Counted from the first letter of the stretch, positions 42,356-53,654 are shown. The stretch is DNA of 64,000 nucleotides from Capra hircus (GCF_001704415.2 NC_030808.1:139515089-139579088), one strand, 5' to 3'. Numbers and translations: made by a program. The notes: generated by a model from the letters alone, not told the origin.

Positions 42356-44433
42356 CTTGATGTCCAAATGGCACATGGAATTTCCTGGTCCATGTGAACG
42401 ATGGTTGCCAGAGGAGAAAGAGGTGGAGGGAGGGGGTGAGGGTGGGGGGCGAGGCCAGGAAGCTTGGCCTCCTGGTCCTGAATGCTCACTTGAGGGGCTT
42501 TCTACAGACTCAACAGAGATTCTAGAAGCTTCTCTGCACCAGCTCACCTTGCTTGCAAGTAGCATGAACAACTGTGTGGAGTGGGGTTTTTTATACAACT
42601 TAATAGGTCCATGTAGAAGGGCTTGGAAACCTGTGCAGCCCAGGGGCCTCCCTGTGTTCGATTAGGTTGGCTAAAGGGGACTCTTCCGGAGTGGGGAACT
42701 TCCTGCTTGTTCTCCGCTCTGGCTGTCACCCCCATCTTCAGCAGAGTCTCCTTGCTCAGCATCTGGAGCTTTCTAGAATGCCTCAGCTTGGCAGTGTTCA
42801 CTTAACTGTGGGTCCTCAGGGAGACAGCAAGTATCCCAGAGCTCACCCATCATTAGGATCACAACCTCATTTCTGCTGAACCTGTAATTAGGGCAGTTCT
42901 GCAACCACGGCCCTGCCCCCCAGCATCTCTCAGATGCCTTGCCGGGCTCTTCCAAGAACTCTGCCTCTTTCCTTTAATGCTGATAAACTCCCACAGTGTC
43001 TCACACCTTGACCTCCCTTTGCTACCACCCACCTCAATCCAGCCCCCCTTTCTTCCTCCGACAGGGGTTCCCTGCTCAGGTCACGTGCAGCTCCATCCTC
43101 TGGGTGACCAGCTCCCTGGCTCACCTCCCACTTTTGGGAGTGTTCTCATTGGAGAGTGGGAATTGGTCCTTTGACTCAAACTTTAATCTACTTAAAACAT
43201 TTAATAAAGTTGAACAGAAGCTCCTGTCTGGGTAGAGGACTGGATCTCCCCTCCTTTCTCCTCAAGCTTTTCTTTAGTTAGATGAATTCCACGTGGCTTC
43301 TGGTTTTAATAATTCTCAGGCGGATGTGGATTTCAGATGATCATTTATTTACCCATGTAACTAATTACCCCAGAGACTCAAAGCAGCGGATTTTCTCAGA
43401 CTTTCCTACGACTTTGGGTTTTATTTTATTTTGATGGGTACCTCATTCCTGCTCCAGATGTTTGGGTTCATCTCCTGCTCTAGAAATTCTGAGGTTCACA
43501 GCTGGGCTGGGAGGAGAGGCTCCCCAGTGGCTAAATGCTCCCTGGAGTGGGCTCTCTGAGTTCTTGCAGCCTTTCATGAGGGGATTGAGCCTGCAGCTTG
43601 CTTCAAATTGGGTGACTTTAGGACAACACAACATCTTCTTTTTCCCTTTTGACAACGCTTTATGGGGGAAATGGCATGTGATTGAAAAGAGCAGCTCACA
43701 TGTAGCAAGGCAAGTAAAGTCCAAATTTAGGGCAACGTGACAGAGTGGAGGTGGTTGGTGGGGGTGTCTCATTTGCATTTCGGTATTAAAGTGTGTCAAG
43801 GTACCTGGAGCAATCTACGAGATGAGCTGCAAGATCACTTAGCAGGGATTAAGATGCAGGTTTAGGTACATGTGCTGGATCAGAAATCCTAACCACCACA
43901 GCTGAAGTTTACAAAATGCATTCTCATCTTTCCCTACTGGATTTCCCACACAGGGAGACGAAAAAGGCTCCCTTTGTTTAGTGACCTAATAATACCATTT
44001 GAAATAAGTTCCCCCGATAATGACAGTCAGTCCCATTTTCTCATTCAGGTGTCTTTTTAAGTTGCTTTTCAAAAGAACTGATGTTAGTTGAGCCAGGAGC
44101 AAGAATGTAATGCATAACGGCACACGTTTGGAGAGTGGCTTTGCAAAATGACACGTACTTTTCATGAGGCAGTGGGGTGTTCCCCATTGCATAATACATC
44201 CTTGGCAGCTGTGAATTAGACTTGAAACCCCTTTGGGAAAGTGTTCTCCTGGCCCTTCCTTGTTGCTGTTCAGGTCTCTTTTCTAGCATCGGCCTCAGTG
44301 GGATGTTGCAATTTGGTGCCAGGTTTCTGGGCCTTTCTCTCATCCAGACATTGGCAGTGACAAAAGGACTGCACCTGTCCAGGGCTGGTTTGAACACAAT
44401 GAGGAATTAAAGGGCAAATCTTTAGACCCTCAT
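42356..44433. other. Unassigned single-copy DNA
   Basis: Two kilobases without a recognised interspersed repeat. Short frames overlap on both strands (up to 118 codons) and have no domain. A G/A-rich patch lies at 42415-42470. Confidence 0.45.
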
Positions 44434-44441
44434 GTGTATCC

Positions 44442-44652
44442 CAGGTGGCACTGGTGGTAAAGAACCTTCCTGTCAATGCAAGAGATGTAAAAGAAGCAGG
44501 TTCGAGCCCTTAGTTGGGAAGATCCCCTGAAGAAGGAAATGGTAAACTGCTCCAGTATTCTTGCCTGGAAAATTCCATGGACAGAAGAGCCTGGAAGGCT
44601 ACAGTCCTTGGGGTCACAAAGAGTTGGACATGACTGAGCACAGACACACACA
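44442..44652 (+). mobile_element. Bov-tA SINE
   Basis: Head CAGGTGGCACTGGTGGTAAA, core ACTGCTCCAGTATTCTTGCC, tail GTTGGACATGACTGAGCACA. GTGTATCC flanks it at 44434-44441 and 44653-44660. Confidence 0.95.
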
Positions 44653-44660
44653 GTGTATCC

Positions 44661-45907
44661 TTAGCACTGAATCAGAAGCTACTTGCCTGATACACTAAAT
44701 CTCTGAAGCAAGAAGCAAGCAGTGAACCTCATTGTTTTGTAAAGAGACTGCAAGGGGGAAGCTATGCCACTTATATCAGAGGTAGAGGGGATGGACAAGA
44801 CATGACTTTATTTTTCAAAGGTAGCCATTGGTTTAAAATTTGCGTATGACAGTGGTTTAGGGTTTACCTAACCAGCATTCAGGGTAATCCTTTGGAGAGA
44901 GAAACAGTAAGATGAAACAGGTCTAAAGTGAAAATTAGCATAGTTCTGTGTTTCCTATGATGTAATAGCAAGCTGAAATAGATGCCAATGAGTGAGTAAT
45001 AGGTTTGCAAGGAACTGTATAACTTAGACCAGTTAAGCACAGATCCTGAGGATACCTGCATAAAATGTGGATTTCGCAGCTGGCCTAAAAGGCTTAGCAA
45101 GAAAAGGTCAAATGAAAATTCAACTGCTTAGGCAATTTTAACCTCATTTGGGGATGGCCCTGCAGCTGAGATACAGGAAGACCCAGCAAGATGCATATGG
45201 TTTCGCTGGATCATAAAATGATAGATGTTCTAACTGGGAACATTAGGTCTAGAAAGACTCCAATTACAACTTGGGTCTGAGGTTCAACATTACCTAAGTA
45301 GGAAGAGGCCAGTGAAGCAAGAAAGTGTGTTTGTTCGGCTGATGATGGTAATGGATTGCTCTAAGATTGATTTCCCCAATCCTGCATTTCATTAACAGGC
45401 GCTGTGGGATTAAGAAGTTTCATTGTTTTTCTCTCTTGAATTCTAAGAATGACAGAATGCAAGATGTATGATATTTTTTAGAAAGAAAATTGAATAAATG
45501 ACTCACAATTAGAGGTTCAGTGGAATAATGTAATCAAGATGAAGAGGAAACATGGGCTTTTGTAATGGAAAGTGCCTTGAATTTATGATGAATACGTTCT
45601 CTGCATTATTTTTAAAAATTCTAACTTCTGCTCTCAGAGCTCTGTCAGAAGTGTTTTCAGAGGTGGAAGGCATTCACAGTTTGTTTGGGGTCTTTCTGTT
45701 CTTGGTTCACTGGGCACACTGAACTATTTGAACATCTGAATAACATCATGAACCCAAGCTTGGGGCTTTCCATTAATTTAGAATGGCTTTCTAGAAAAGG
45801 CTTCAGAGTGGGGAATAGAAAGATTTTAGGGGATGCGTATGCACAGGTTTATGTTGTATTTGATTAATATTTTTATAAAACAGTGCATTAAAGATCATGT
45901 TGTTAAA
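44661..45907. other. Unassigned single-copy DNA
   Basis: 1.25 kb without a recognised repeat or exon. Confidence 0.45.
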
Positions 45908-46139
45908 GTGTTATCTTAATCTGTCTGGGCTGCTGCAATAAAATACCACAGACTGTGGCTTATAAAAAATAGAAATTTATTGCTCACAGTGCTGGAGGCT
46001 GGTAGTCTGAGATCAGGGTATTGGCATCCTCAGGTGATGGGTCTCTTCTGGGTTGCAGATTTCCCACTGTATCCTCACCTGTTGGAAGGGGCAAGAGAGT
46101 CCTCTGGGGTCTTTTTGATAAAGGCACTAATTCCATTTA

Positions 46140-46210
46140 TTGGCTTCCCAGGTGGCTCAGCAGTATAAGAATCCACTTGCAATGCAGGCAAGAATACTGG
46201 AGTGGGTCGC
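46140..46210. mobile_element. Chimeric SINE: sense Bov-tA head joined to antisense core
   Basis: The sense head GGCTTCCCAGGTGGCTCAGC to TTGCAATGCAG is followed without a gap by GCAAGAATACTGGAGTGGGT, which is the antisense reading of the SINE core. The two parts share only the bases at the joint. It sits in the MaLR LTR, 50 bp before an ordinary Bov-tA. Confidence 0.85.
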
Positions 46211-46268
46211 CGTGGTCCTTAGAGCATCCCTGTTATACTGGGCTGTTTAAATATGGCTGTTAAATCCT

Positions 46269-46490
46269 TGGGCTTCCCAGGTGGCACTAGAGGTAAAGAA
46301 TCTGCCTGCCAATGCAGGAGACACAGGAGATGTGGGTTCTATCCCTGGGTTGGGATGATCCTCTGGAGAAGGAAATGGCAACCCATTCCAGTATTCTTGT
46401 CTGGAAAATCCCATGGACAGAGGAACCTGGCAGGCTATAGTCCATGGGGTTGCAAAGAATCAGACACAGCTTAGCAACTAAACAACAATG
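46269..46490 (+). mobile_element. Bov-tA SINE
   Basis: Full-length sense copy, head GGGCTTCCCAGGTGGCACTA, with a short duplication of head bases (GGAGACACAGGAGATGTGGG). Tail GACACAGCTTAGCAACTAAA. Confidence 0.93.
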
Positions 46491-46618
46491 ACAAAATCTC
46501 AAAATCTCATTCATGAGGGCTCCAGCCTCACAACCTAATCACCTCCTAATGCCATCACCTTTGGGTGTTATGATTTCAACATTTGAATTTTGGCGGAACG
46601 CAAACATCCAGACCATAG

Positions 46619-47796
46619 CTAGTATGGGCTGCATTTTATATATTAGAATTATCCTACCTGGACTGTGAACTTTCTGAAGTCATCCACAGACCCAGCTCCT
46701 GGTTTGGCACTTGGGGATGTTCAGTTACTGGATGAATCAGATCAAATGGCTTTTGGGGGTCCGGATATATCAGTTATTGTAACCAACAGACCAGCACTCT
46801 CTTTTCTAACTGTTGAGATTTGTGGTCTGGGTAGATTCGGAGAGAAAAATTTCTCTCTTCTGTTCTTTACCTCCAGGTTTGAAACTTGTGTTTGCCATTT
46901 AAATTCTTTTAAATTGGAAATGGGTGCATTGTTACTCATGTCAAATAAACACTTTCATGGCTGGCAAAGAAAATGAGAAAAAATCAGAAGAATCTCAATA
47001 GAAAGAACTCTTGACATTTGGGAAAATGTCAAGGAAAATAGGGAGCTGAGGGAAGAATGGAGAATTCTAATATCCTTCAGTTTGGGCCTTTTCTCCATTG
47101 AGACCATTTTGCTTCAGATAAGTACTGTGAAATTTAGACAAAAGTGATGATAGCCCAGTGTGGCAGAGCTCACTTCTACCTTGAAAAAGGCCCATTGTAT
47201 TGAAATATAAAATCAATTAGACAGTTAGGGGTTAAGGGTGAATAAGAAATAGTCCAAACTGATCTTTAGTAAGTTAGCTCCATATGCCCAATCATAGTCA
47301 AATCATAAATTCTGGAATATTGTTGAAGGCACAATATAGAATACAGAACGCAAGCTGTGTATTTAAATATTATAATTAATACTTAAAATGAAGCCCCAAA
47401 TGTTAATACTAAATAAAACAAATAGTTCAATTATAGTTGCATATTCATACCATAATAGTTAACGGAGTGCCAATGTTAATATTCATTAAAACAAATATTT
47501 TAATTATAGTTGTGTGTTTAAATTTTTCAGGTTACTTTATATTTGAAATAAGAATATAGGACAATTTTTATGCAAAAGACGTCAATTCATATTTGTTCTC
47601 CTGGAAGCTGAACATTGAACTGCGAATCCGGGACACTGCAGTCTATGGGGTCTGCATCCATTTTCCTATATTCCCTACTCATAAACTACTTACCATTCCT
47701 CCAGTCTTTGGAATGAAGTGAGGTATAAACAATTAATGGCAAAGTGCTGTTCATTTGATTTAATATAGGTGCCTTTTGGGTACGGATACCTGAATG
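46619..47796. other. Unassigned single-copy DNA
   Basis: AT-rich from 47200. No gene. It contains the imperfect 74 bp tandem duplication listed next. Confidence 0.45.
47395..47522. repeat. Imperfect tandem duplication, period about 74 bp
   Basis: CCAAATGTTAATACTAAATA with AAAACAAATAGTTCAATTAT (from 47395) recurs as CCAATGTTAATATTCATTAA with AAACAAATATTTTAATTATA (from 47470). A weaker third trace lies to the left near 47370. Confidence 0.7.
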
Positions 47797-48002
47797 TATC
47801 AGGTGGCACTGTGATAAAGAATCCACCTGCCAGTGCAGGAAATGCAAAAGACATGGGTTCAATCCGGGGTTAGGAAGATCCCCTGGAATAGGAAATGACA
47901 CTCCACTCCAGTATTCTAGTCTGGAAAAGCCCATAGACAGAGGAGCCTTGAGGGCTACAGTCCATGGGGTCACGAGGAGTCGGACACGAATGAGCACACA
48001 CA
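47797..48002 (+). mobile_element. Bov-tA SINE
   Basis: From CAGGTGGCACTGTGATAAAG to GTCGGACACGAATGAGCACA with a short CA end. Almost full length. Confidence 0.92.
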
Positions 48003-48569
48003 CGAGAATGTTGTATAGCTCATGGTTCTGTGACATAAGCCAAACAAGCTTGCCACACCCATCAAAGGTCCAGACCTATAAACCAGCATCTCTTTCAGGG
48101 CTCTTTCATGTGAACAATGAGTTACCCATTACAGGCATCAATCTGCTTGAATGTCATTTGTGCCTTGCAAATAGCCCTAAATTTATGCTTCAGAATCTCA
48201 CTGAAATACTTCTCATTCATTTCTGAAAGGGAAACGCATGGCCATATTTATAACATTGTCCATGGAAAAATCAATCACCAACTAAATGCCATTATTTTAT
48301 ATTTTGCTCTCAAGCTGCCACTTTATAAATAAAAGGAAGACAAATTAGAATCATAAAACAAGAAGGTAATCATCCACAGATTGAAAATGGCCTTGCAGGA
48401 CATCTAAGGGGAAGAAGCCAAGAAATATGAAATGATGGAACTTTCGAATGGGGCCATTTTCATACCATAATGGAGCTATAACAGAGAACAGGGGGTCCTT
48501 TGTTCTGAGTGGTTTTCCCTCTCCAGTTTGAGGACAATGATGGGTTTTCCAAGATTGAAATATGTCAAC
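48003..48569. other. Unassigned single-copy DNA
   Basis: No repeat or gene recognised. Confidence 0.45.
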
Positions 48570-48602
48570 TCATCCATCAGTTCAGTTCAGTTCAGTGCTC
48601 AG

Positions 48603-49793
48603 TCATGTCCGACTCCTTGCGACCCCATGAAACGCAGCACGCCAGGCCTCCCTGTCCATCACCATCTCCTGGAGTTCACTCAGACTCACGTCCATTGAGT
48701 CCGTGATGCCATCCAGCCATCTCATCCTCTGTCGTCCCCTTCTCCTCCTGTCTCCAATCCCTCCCAGCATCAGAGTCTTTTCCAGTGAGTCAACTCTTCG
48801 TATGAGGTGGCCAAAGTACTGGAGCTTCAGCTTTAGCATCATTCCTTCCAAAGAAATCCCAGGGTTGATCTCCTTCAGAATGGACTGGTTGGATCTCCTT
48901 GCAGTCCAAGGGACTCTCAAGAGTCTTCTCCAACACCACAGTTCAAAAACATCAATTCTTCGGCGCTCAGCCTTCTTCACAGTCCAACTCTCACATCCAT
49001 ACGTGACCACAGGAAAAACCATAGCCTTGACTAGACGGACCTTAGTCAGCAAAGTAATGTCTCTGCTTTTGAATATACTATCTAGGTTGGTCATAACTTT
49101 CCTTTCAAGGAGTAAGCGTCTTTTAATTTCATGGCTGCAGTCACCATCTGCAGTGATTTTGGAGCCCCAAAAAATAAAGTCTGACACTGTTTCTACTGTT
49201 TCCCCATCTATTTCCCATGAAGTGATGGGACCGGATGCCATGATCTTCGTTTTCTGAATGTTGAGCTTTAAGCCAACTTTTTCTCTCTCCACTTTCACTT
49301 TCATCAAGAGGCTTTTTAGCTCCTCTTCACTTTCTGCCATAAGGGTGGTGTCATCTGCATATCTGAGGTTATTGATATTTCTCCCGGCAATCTTGATTCC
49401 AGCTTGTGTTTCTTCCCGTCCAGCGTTTCTCATGATGTACTCTGCATAGAAGTTAAATAAGCAGGGTGACAATATACAGCCTTGACGTACTCCTTTTCCT
49501 ATTTGGAACCAGTCTGTTGTTCCATGTCCAGTTCTAACTGTTGCTTCCTGACCTGCATACAGATTTCTCCAGAGGCAGGTTAGGTGGTCTGGTATTCTCA
49601 TCTCTTTCAGAATTTTCCACAGTTTATTGTGATCCACACAGTCAAAGGCTTTGGCATAGTCAATAAAGCAGAAATAGATGTTTTTCTGGAATTCTCTTGC
49701 TTTTTCCATGATCCAGCGGATGTTGGCAATTTGATCTCTGGTTCCTCTGCCTTTTCTAAAACCAGCTTGAATATCAGGGAGTTCACAGTTCAC
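48603..49793 (-). pseudogene. BovB reverse transcriptase, nearly unbroken C-terminal frame
   Basis: A 396-codon frame, in fact open further upstream to about 49985. Counting from the reported first residue, motif A is FIDYAKAFDCVD at 43-54, motif B GVRQGCILSPCLFN at 101-114, and motif C YADD at 145-148, all intact. Thumb and C-terminal blocks follow (LNIQKTKIMASGPITSWEID, LKSRDIT-like FKSRDITLL, YGCESWTVKKAERRR, WTARRSNQSILKEIN, and MRWLDGITDSMDVS), ending normally at GVARSRT. The enzyme family copies its RNA at nicked chromosomal DNA. This copy lacks the endonuclease and a promoter, so it is not expected to be active, although the catalytic residues are present. Confidence 0.95.
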
Positions 49794-49975
49794 GTATTGC
49801 TGAAGCCTGGCTTGGAGAATTTTGAGTATGACTTTACTAGCCTGTGAGATGAGTGCAATTGTGCGGTAGTTTGAGCATTCTTTTGCATTGCCTTTCTTTG
49901 GAATTGGAATGAAAACTGACCTTTCCCAGTGCTGTGGCCACTGCTGAGTTTTCCGAATTTGCTGGCATATTGAGT

Positions 49976-50185
49976 GTGGGGCACTTTCACAGCATCATCT
50001 TTCAGGATTTGAAACAGCTCAACTGGAATTCCATCACCTCCACTAGCTTTGTTTGTAGTAGTGCTTTCTAAGGCCCACTTGACTTCACATTCCAAGATGC
50101 CTGGCTCTAGATTAGTGATCACATCATCATGATTATCTGGGTTGTGAAGATCTTTTTGTACAGTTCTTCTGTGTGTTCTTGCCAC
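49976..50185 (-). pseudogene. BovB reverse transcriptase, N-terminal part in another frame
   Basis: The first 70 codons from 50185 read DLHNPDNHDDVITNLEPGIL and NKASGGDGIPVELFQILKDD, the region before the fingers motifs. After about 49980 the frame leaves the true protein because of two extra bases. The remaining codons to 49790 are a shadow. Confidence 0.9.
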
Positions 50186-50454
50186 CTATTCTTAATATCT
50201 TTTGCTTCTGTCAGGTCCATACCATTTCTGTCCTTTATCGAGCCCATCTTTGCATGAAAGTCATCCATAGTGCAATCTTTCACCCAGTGGCCTGGAATTT
50301 TAAATACTTGTTTATGATGATCTGACAGGTGAGTTTGTGTCTGGGTTTCCCAGAGACCATGCTTTTGCAGCTATTACAGTCCAAAGCTGCTGTGGAATGA
50401 CTCAGCAAAGAAACGGTCATCTGCTTCCATAATGCTACACCTGTGCATGGTCAA

Positions 50455-50900
50455 AGTTCTAATGAAGTGACTAGTTACTTTGTTGTTGTTTTTGGTTATC
50501 TACTTTAAATATAGAAGTGTGTAGATGTCAATCCCAAACTCCCAATTTATTCTTCCCCCAACCCTATCCTCTTGGTAACCATTCAGTTCAGTTCAGTTGC
50601 TCAGTCATGCCTGACTCTTTGCGACTCCTGGACCTTGCTCAAATTCATGTCCATTGAGTCAGTGATGCCATCCAACCATCTCATCTTCTGTCATCCCCTT
50701 CTCCTGCCTTCAATCTTTCTTAGCATCAGAGTCTTTTCCAATGAATCAGTTCTTTGCATCAGTTGGCCAAAGTATCAGAGCTTCAGCTTCAACATGAGTC
50801 CTTCCAATGAATATTCAAGACTGATTTTCTTTAGGATTGACTGGTTCGATCTCCTTGCAGTCCAAGAGACTCTCAAGAGTCTTCTCAGTAACCATAAGTT
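50455..50900 (-). mobile_element. L1 3' region, antisense, split by a BovB
   Basis: TTGTTGTTTTTGGTTATCTA, GTGTGTAGATGTCAATCCCA and ACTCCCAATTTATTCTTCCC are inverted L1. After the BovB only a few L1 bases (GTAACCATAAGTTC) are recognisable. Confidence 0.78.
50583..50887 (-). mobile_element. BovB 3' end, antisense, nested in L1
   Basis: A 305 bp copy with a perfect 8 bp target-site duplication GTAACCAT (50575-50582 and 50888-50895). The 5' break is at the codons for LLRVSWTARRSNQS. A short internal deletion removes TCCATCACCA-type text near 50630. Confidence 0.96.
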
Positions 50901-51148
50901 CATATTATATTTTAATTTTATGCAATGCCTGAGAAAAGGACACCAGAGATTGACAATAGACTACGCATTAACATTGATCTTAACCAAACAGGGAGTAAAG
51001 ATAAAGAAATAAGTTTTTCTTATTCTCAAGATCTGTTTTGAAATTTTTTTTAGCCAATCACTTTTCTGTACACCATGTGGCTAAGTTCCAATGTTTAAAA
51101 ACTAATTTATAAATAACACTTATTTTAATTTAAGATTCTTAGGTATCA

Positions 51149-52118
51149 GTTCACTTCAGTCTTTCAGTCGTGTCCGACTCTTTGTGACCCCATGGATTGC
51201 AGCATACCAGGCCTCCCTGTCCATCACCAACTCCCGGAGTTTATTCAAACTCATATCCATTGAGTCAGTGATGCCATCCAACTGTCTCATCCTCTGTCTT
51301 CCCCTTCTCCTCCTGCCCTCAATCTTTCTGAGCATCAGGGTCTTTTCAAATGAGTCAGCTCTTTGCATCAGGTGGCCAAAGTATTGGAGCTTCAGCTTCA
51401 ACATCCATCCCTCCAATGAATACCCAGGACTGATCTCCTTTAGGATGGACTGGTTGGATCTCCTTGCAGTCCAAGGGACTCTCAAGAGTCTTCTCCAACA
51501 CCACAGTTCGAAAGCATCAATTCTTCTGTGCTCAGCTTCTTTATAGTCCAACTCTCACATCCATATATGACTACTGGAAAAACCATAGCTTTAACTAGAC
51601 AGACCTTCAGTGGCAAAGTAATGTCTCTGCTTTTGAATATGCTATCTAGGTTAGTCATAGCTTTTCTTCTAAGGAGCAAGTATCTTTTAATTTCATGGCT
51701 GCAATCACCATCTGCAGTGATTTGGCAGCCCCCAAAATTAAAATCTTTCACTATTTCCACTGTTTCTCCATCTATTTGCCATGAAGTGATGGGACTGGAT
51801 GCTATGATCTTAGTTTTCTGAATGCTGAGCTTTAAGCCAACTTTTTCATTCTCTTCTTTCACTTTCATCTAGAGGCTCTTTAGTTCTTCTTCACTTTCTG
51901 CCAGAAGAGTGGTGTCATCTGCATATCTGAGGTTATTGATATTTCTCCTGGCAATCTTGATTCCAGCTTGTGCTTCATTCAGCCCAGCATTTCTCATGAT
52001 GTACTCTGCATATAAGTTAAATAAACAGGGTGACAGTATACAGGCTTGACGTACTCCTTTCCTGATTTGGAACCAGTCTGTTGTTCCATGTCCAGTTCTA
52101 ACTGTTGTTTCCTAACCT
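51149..52118 (-). mobile_element. BovB LINE, antisense, 5'-truncated
   Basis: A 970 bp copy from the tail (CAGTTCACTTCAGTCTTTCA) to the codons around motif B (GTCCAGTTCTAACTGTTGTT). Flanking CTATCA and GTATCA are only a weak target duplication. It carries a 1-base deletion at about 51540 and a stop at 51869. Confidence 0.94.
51156..51868 (-). pseudogene. BovB reverse transcriptase C-terminal region, frameshifted
   Basis: Two overlapping frames encode the protein: 51868-51540 (LSIQKTKIIASSPITSWQID, YGCESWTIKK) and 51537-51156 (AEHRRIDAFELWCWRRLLRV, MRQLDGITDSMDMS). The shift is the loss of one T in CAGCTTTCTTTAT. Upstream, YADD is still encoded at about 51916-51927 but separated by a TAG. Confidence 0.92.
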
Positions 52119-52159
52119 ATCATTTCCTTATTAAGTAGTATTCACTGTTTTCTTGATGC

Positions 52160-52231
52160 TCCCTCATGGTCTAGTGGTTAGGATTCAGCTCTCCCACTGC
52201 TGTGGCCAGGGTTTGATTCCTGGTGAAGGAA
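52160..52231 (+). pseudogene. tRNA-Glu-like pseudogene
   Basis: Exactly 72 bases align with nuclear tRNA-Glu from TCCCTCATGGTCTAGTGGTT to GTTTGATTCCTGGTGAAGGA. A-box and B-box are recognisable. The anticodon position reads CCC in place of CTC, and acceptor pairs are disrupted (CA for GG at positions 6-7, GA for CA on the other side). It is a decayed tRNA gene or the head of a tRNA-derived SINE that lost its body. Confidence 0.7.
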
Positions 52232-52239
52232 AACTTTCT

Positions 52240-52463
52240 TCCTGGGCTTCCCAGGTGGCACTAGTGAAAAGAACCCACTGCCCATGTAGGAGACATAAGA
52301 GACATGGGTTCAGTCCCTGGGTTGGGAAGATCCTCTGGATAAGGAAGTGGGCAACCCACTCCAGTATTCTTGCCTAGAGAATCCCATGGACAGAGGAGCC
52401 TGGCGGGCTACAGTCTATAGGATTGCAAAGAGTTGGCTATGACTGAAGAGACTTAGCATGCAC
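52240..52463 (+). mobile_element. Bov-tA SINE
   Basis: Head GGGCTTCCCAGGTGGCACTA, core CAACCCACTCCAGTATTCTT, tail TGAAGAGACTTAGCATGCAC. It follows the tRNA-like relic directly. Confidence 0.93.
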
Positions 52464-53162
52464 TGTTTAATTATGAGTTGTTAGGAAATTATCACTTTAT
52501 TTTCTTGAGCATGGCAAGATGGCTAATTGTACGTAGGCTTTTCTTTTTCACATTTCCCCACACATGTTTGAGGAGCAAAAGAATCCCTGAGGCCATAAAC
52601 TGGTCAAACCGTGAGTCCGAGAACATCCAAAATGGTGGTCTCCTCATCTGGGAGGGGTGAGACATCAAGTAGACAGGTGTTGATGCAAACCTGCCTACAT
52701 CTAAGATGGAGGAGCATGTTGAGCCCTCTTTGAGAATCCTCTTATTTCATGTGTCTCAAAGAGCTGTAGATGGAACACGCAAAACTTCAAACCATTATGC
52801 TACAGGAACGCCTTCCTGAACCAATTCAAGGTGGTTTTGAAATGAGTCTGTTCTCTTCCTAGTGAAACTATTGCTATCCTGCCCTTTCTTTTCTTTGACT
52901 TTTCCATTAGCTGTTGGTATTCTGATAATAACCATCCACAAGTGTTTAAAGTAACACTCAAAGCTGATCAGCTTCTGGGAAACCATCTCTGCAGTCCTCC
53001 TGTGGCTCCATGACAGACCAATGGAATGGTGTCCATGGTGACTGTGGGTATCCATCCTCAAGGAGAGTAGTCTTCAAAGATTTTGACAGTGTATCCTCTC
53101 AGAAAAAAAGTTGGAGCATGCATTCACAATAGTTTTTTATTTACTTGTTTTAGAATAATTTA
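52464..53162. other. Unassigned single-copy DNA
   Basis: No repeat or gene recognised. Confidence 0.45.
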
Positions 53163-53266
53163 CCCAGTATTCTTGCCTGAAAAATTCCATGGACAGAGGA
53201 GCCTGGTGGGCTACAGTCCTTGGGGTCACAAGAGTCAGACATGGCCGAGTGACTTTCACTTCACTT
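53163..53266 (+). mobile_element. Bov-A-type SINE fragment
   Basis: CCCAGTATTCTTGCCTGAAA to GACTTTCACTTCACTT. Core and tail only. Confidence 0.9.
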
Positions 53267-53654
53267 ACTGCTTGCTTATGTGCTCATATAGTGAGTGCAG
53301 CTATAAAACATGCAAAAATATACCTTAAAATGAACAAGAATATGATGAGATAGACTAGATATTTTGTTAATTGAGATGGATGGCTTTATTAACCCTAATC
53401 AAGATTTCCAAGCACTATATGTACTTGTGAGAGGTAATTGCTGGTGGAAGGTATAAAAATCTTTAACTCAAATAGTGTTGTCAACTGTACTTCTTTTGAG
53501 CTGATTTTGTTGATTGTGTTTTTAAGCTCATGTTGGCCCTTGTGAAGACATTCTGATAGGAGAATGGTTAGGTAGCAATTTCACTGTTTCCTTTTGCTGG
53601 CAGTATCAACATTATCTTCAATCTGTGAAGATTTTATGTAGGAATTTTTTTTAT
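53267..53654. other. Unassigned AT-rich DNA
   Basis: No feature recognised between a SINE and an old L1. Confidence 0.4.

Larger units (their letters stand above)
45908..46618 (-). mobile_element. MaLR-type LTR, antisense, split by SINE material
   Basis: GGGCTGCTGCAATAAAATAC, TCACAGTGCTGGAGGCTGGT and TCTGAGATCAGGGTATTGGC open it. TCATTCATGAGGGCTCCAGC, ACCTAATCACCTCCTAATGC and CATCCAGACCATAGC close it after 46496. About 355 bases of inserted SINE-related DNA lie between. Confidence 0.82.
48578..50260 (-). mobile_element. BovB LINE, antisense, best-preserved copy
   Basis: A 1.68 kb copy flanked by a perfect 8 bp target-site duplication TCATCCAT (48570-48577 and 50261-50268). It is 5'-truncated upstream of the reverse transcriptase, at the codons for HAKMGSIKDR. 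It keeps the entire reverse transcriptase and C-terminal region with one frame break (+2 bases near 49985). It ends in the TTCAGTTCAGTTCAG (inverted CTGAA) tail. The near-open frame marks it as one of the younger copies here. Confidence 0.97.

Noticed and set aside
48703..49257. 184-codon plus-strand frame, with relatives at 37362-37934 and 51184-51546, as a conserved protein
   Set aside because: It is the antisense shadow of the BovB reverse transcriptase, and similarity between copies follows from the shared element.
48603..49793. Active autonomous BovB
   Set aside because: The copy lacks the 5' end and endonuclease, and has a frame break upstream of the fingers region.
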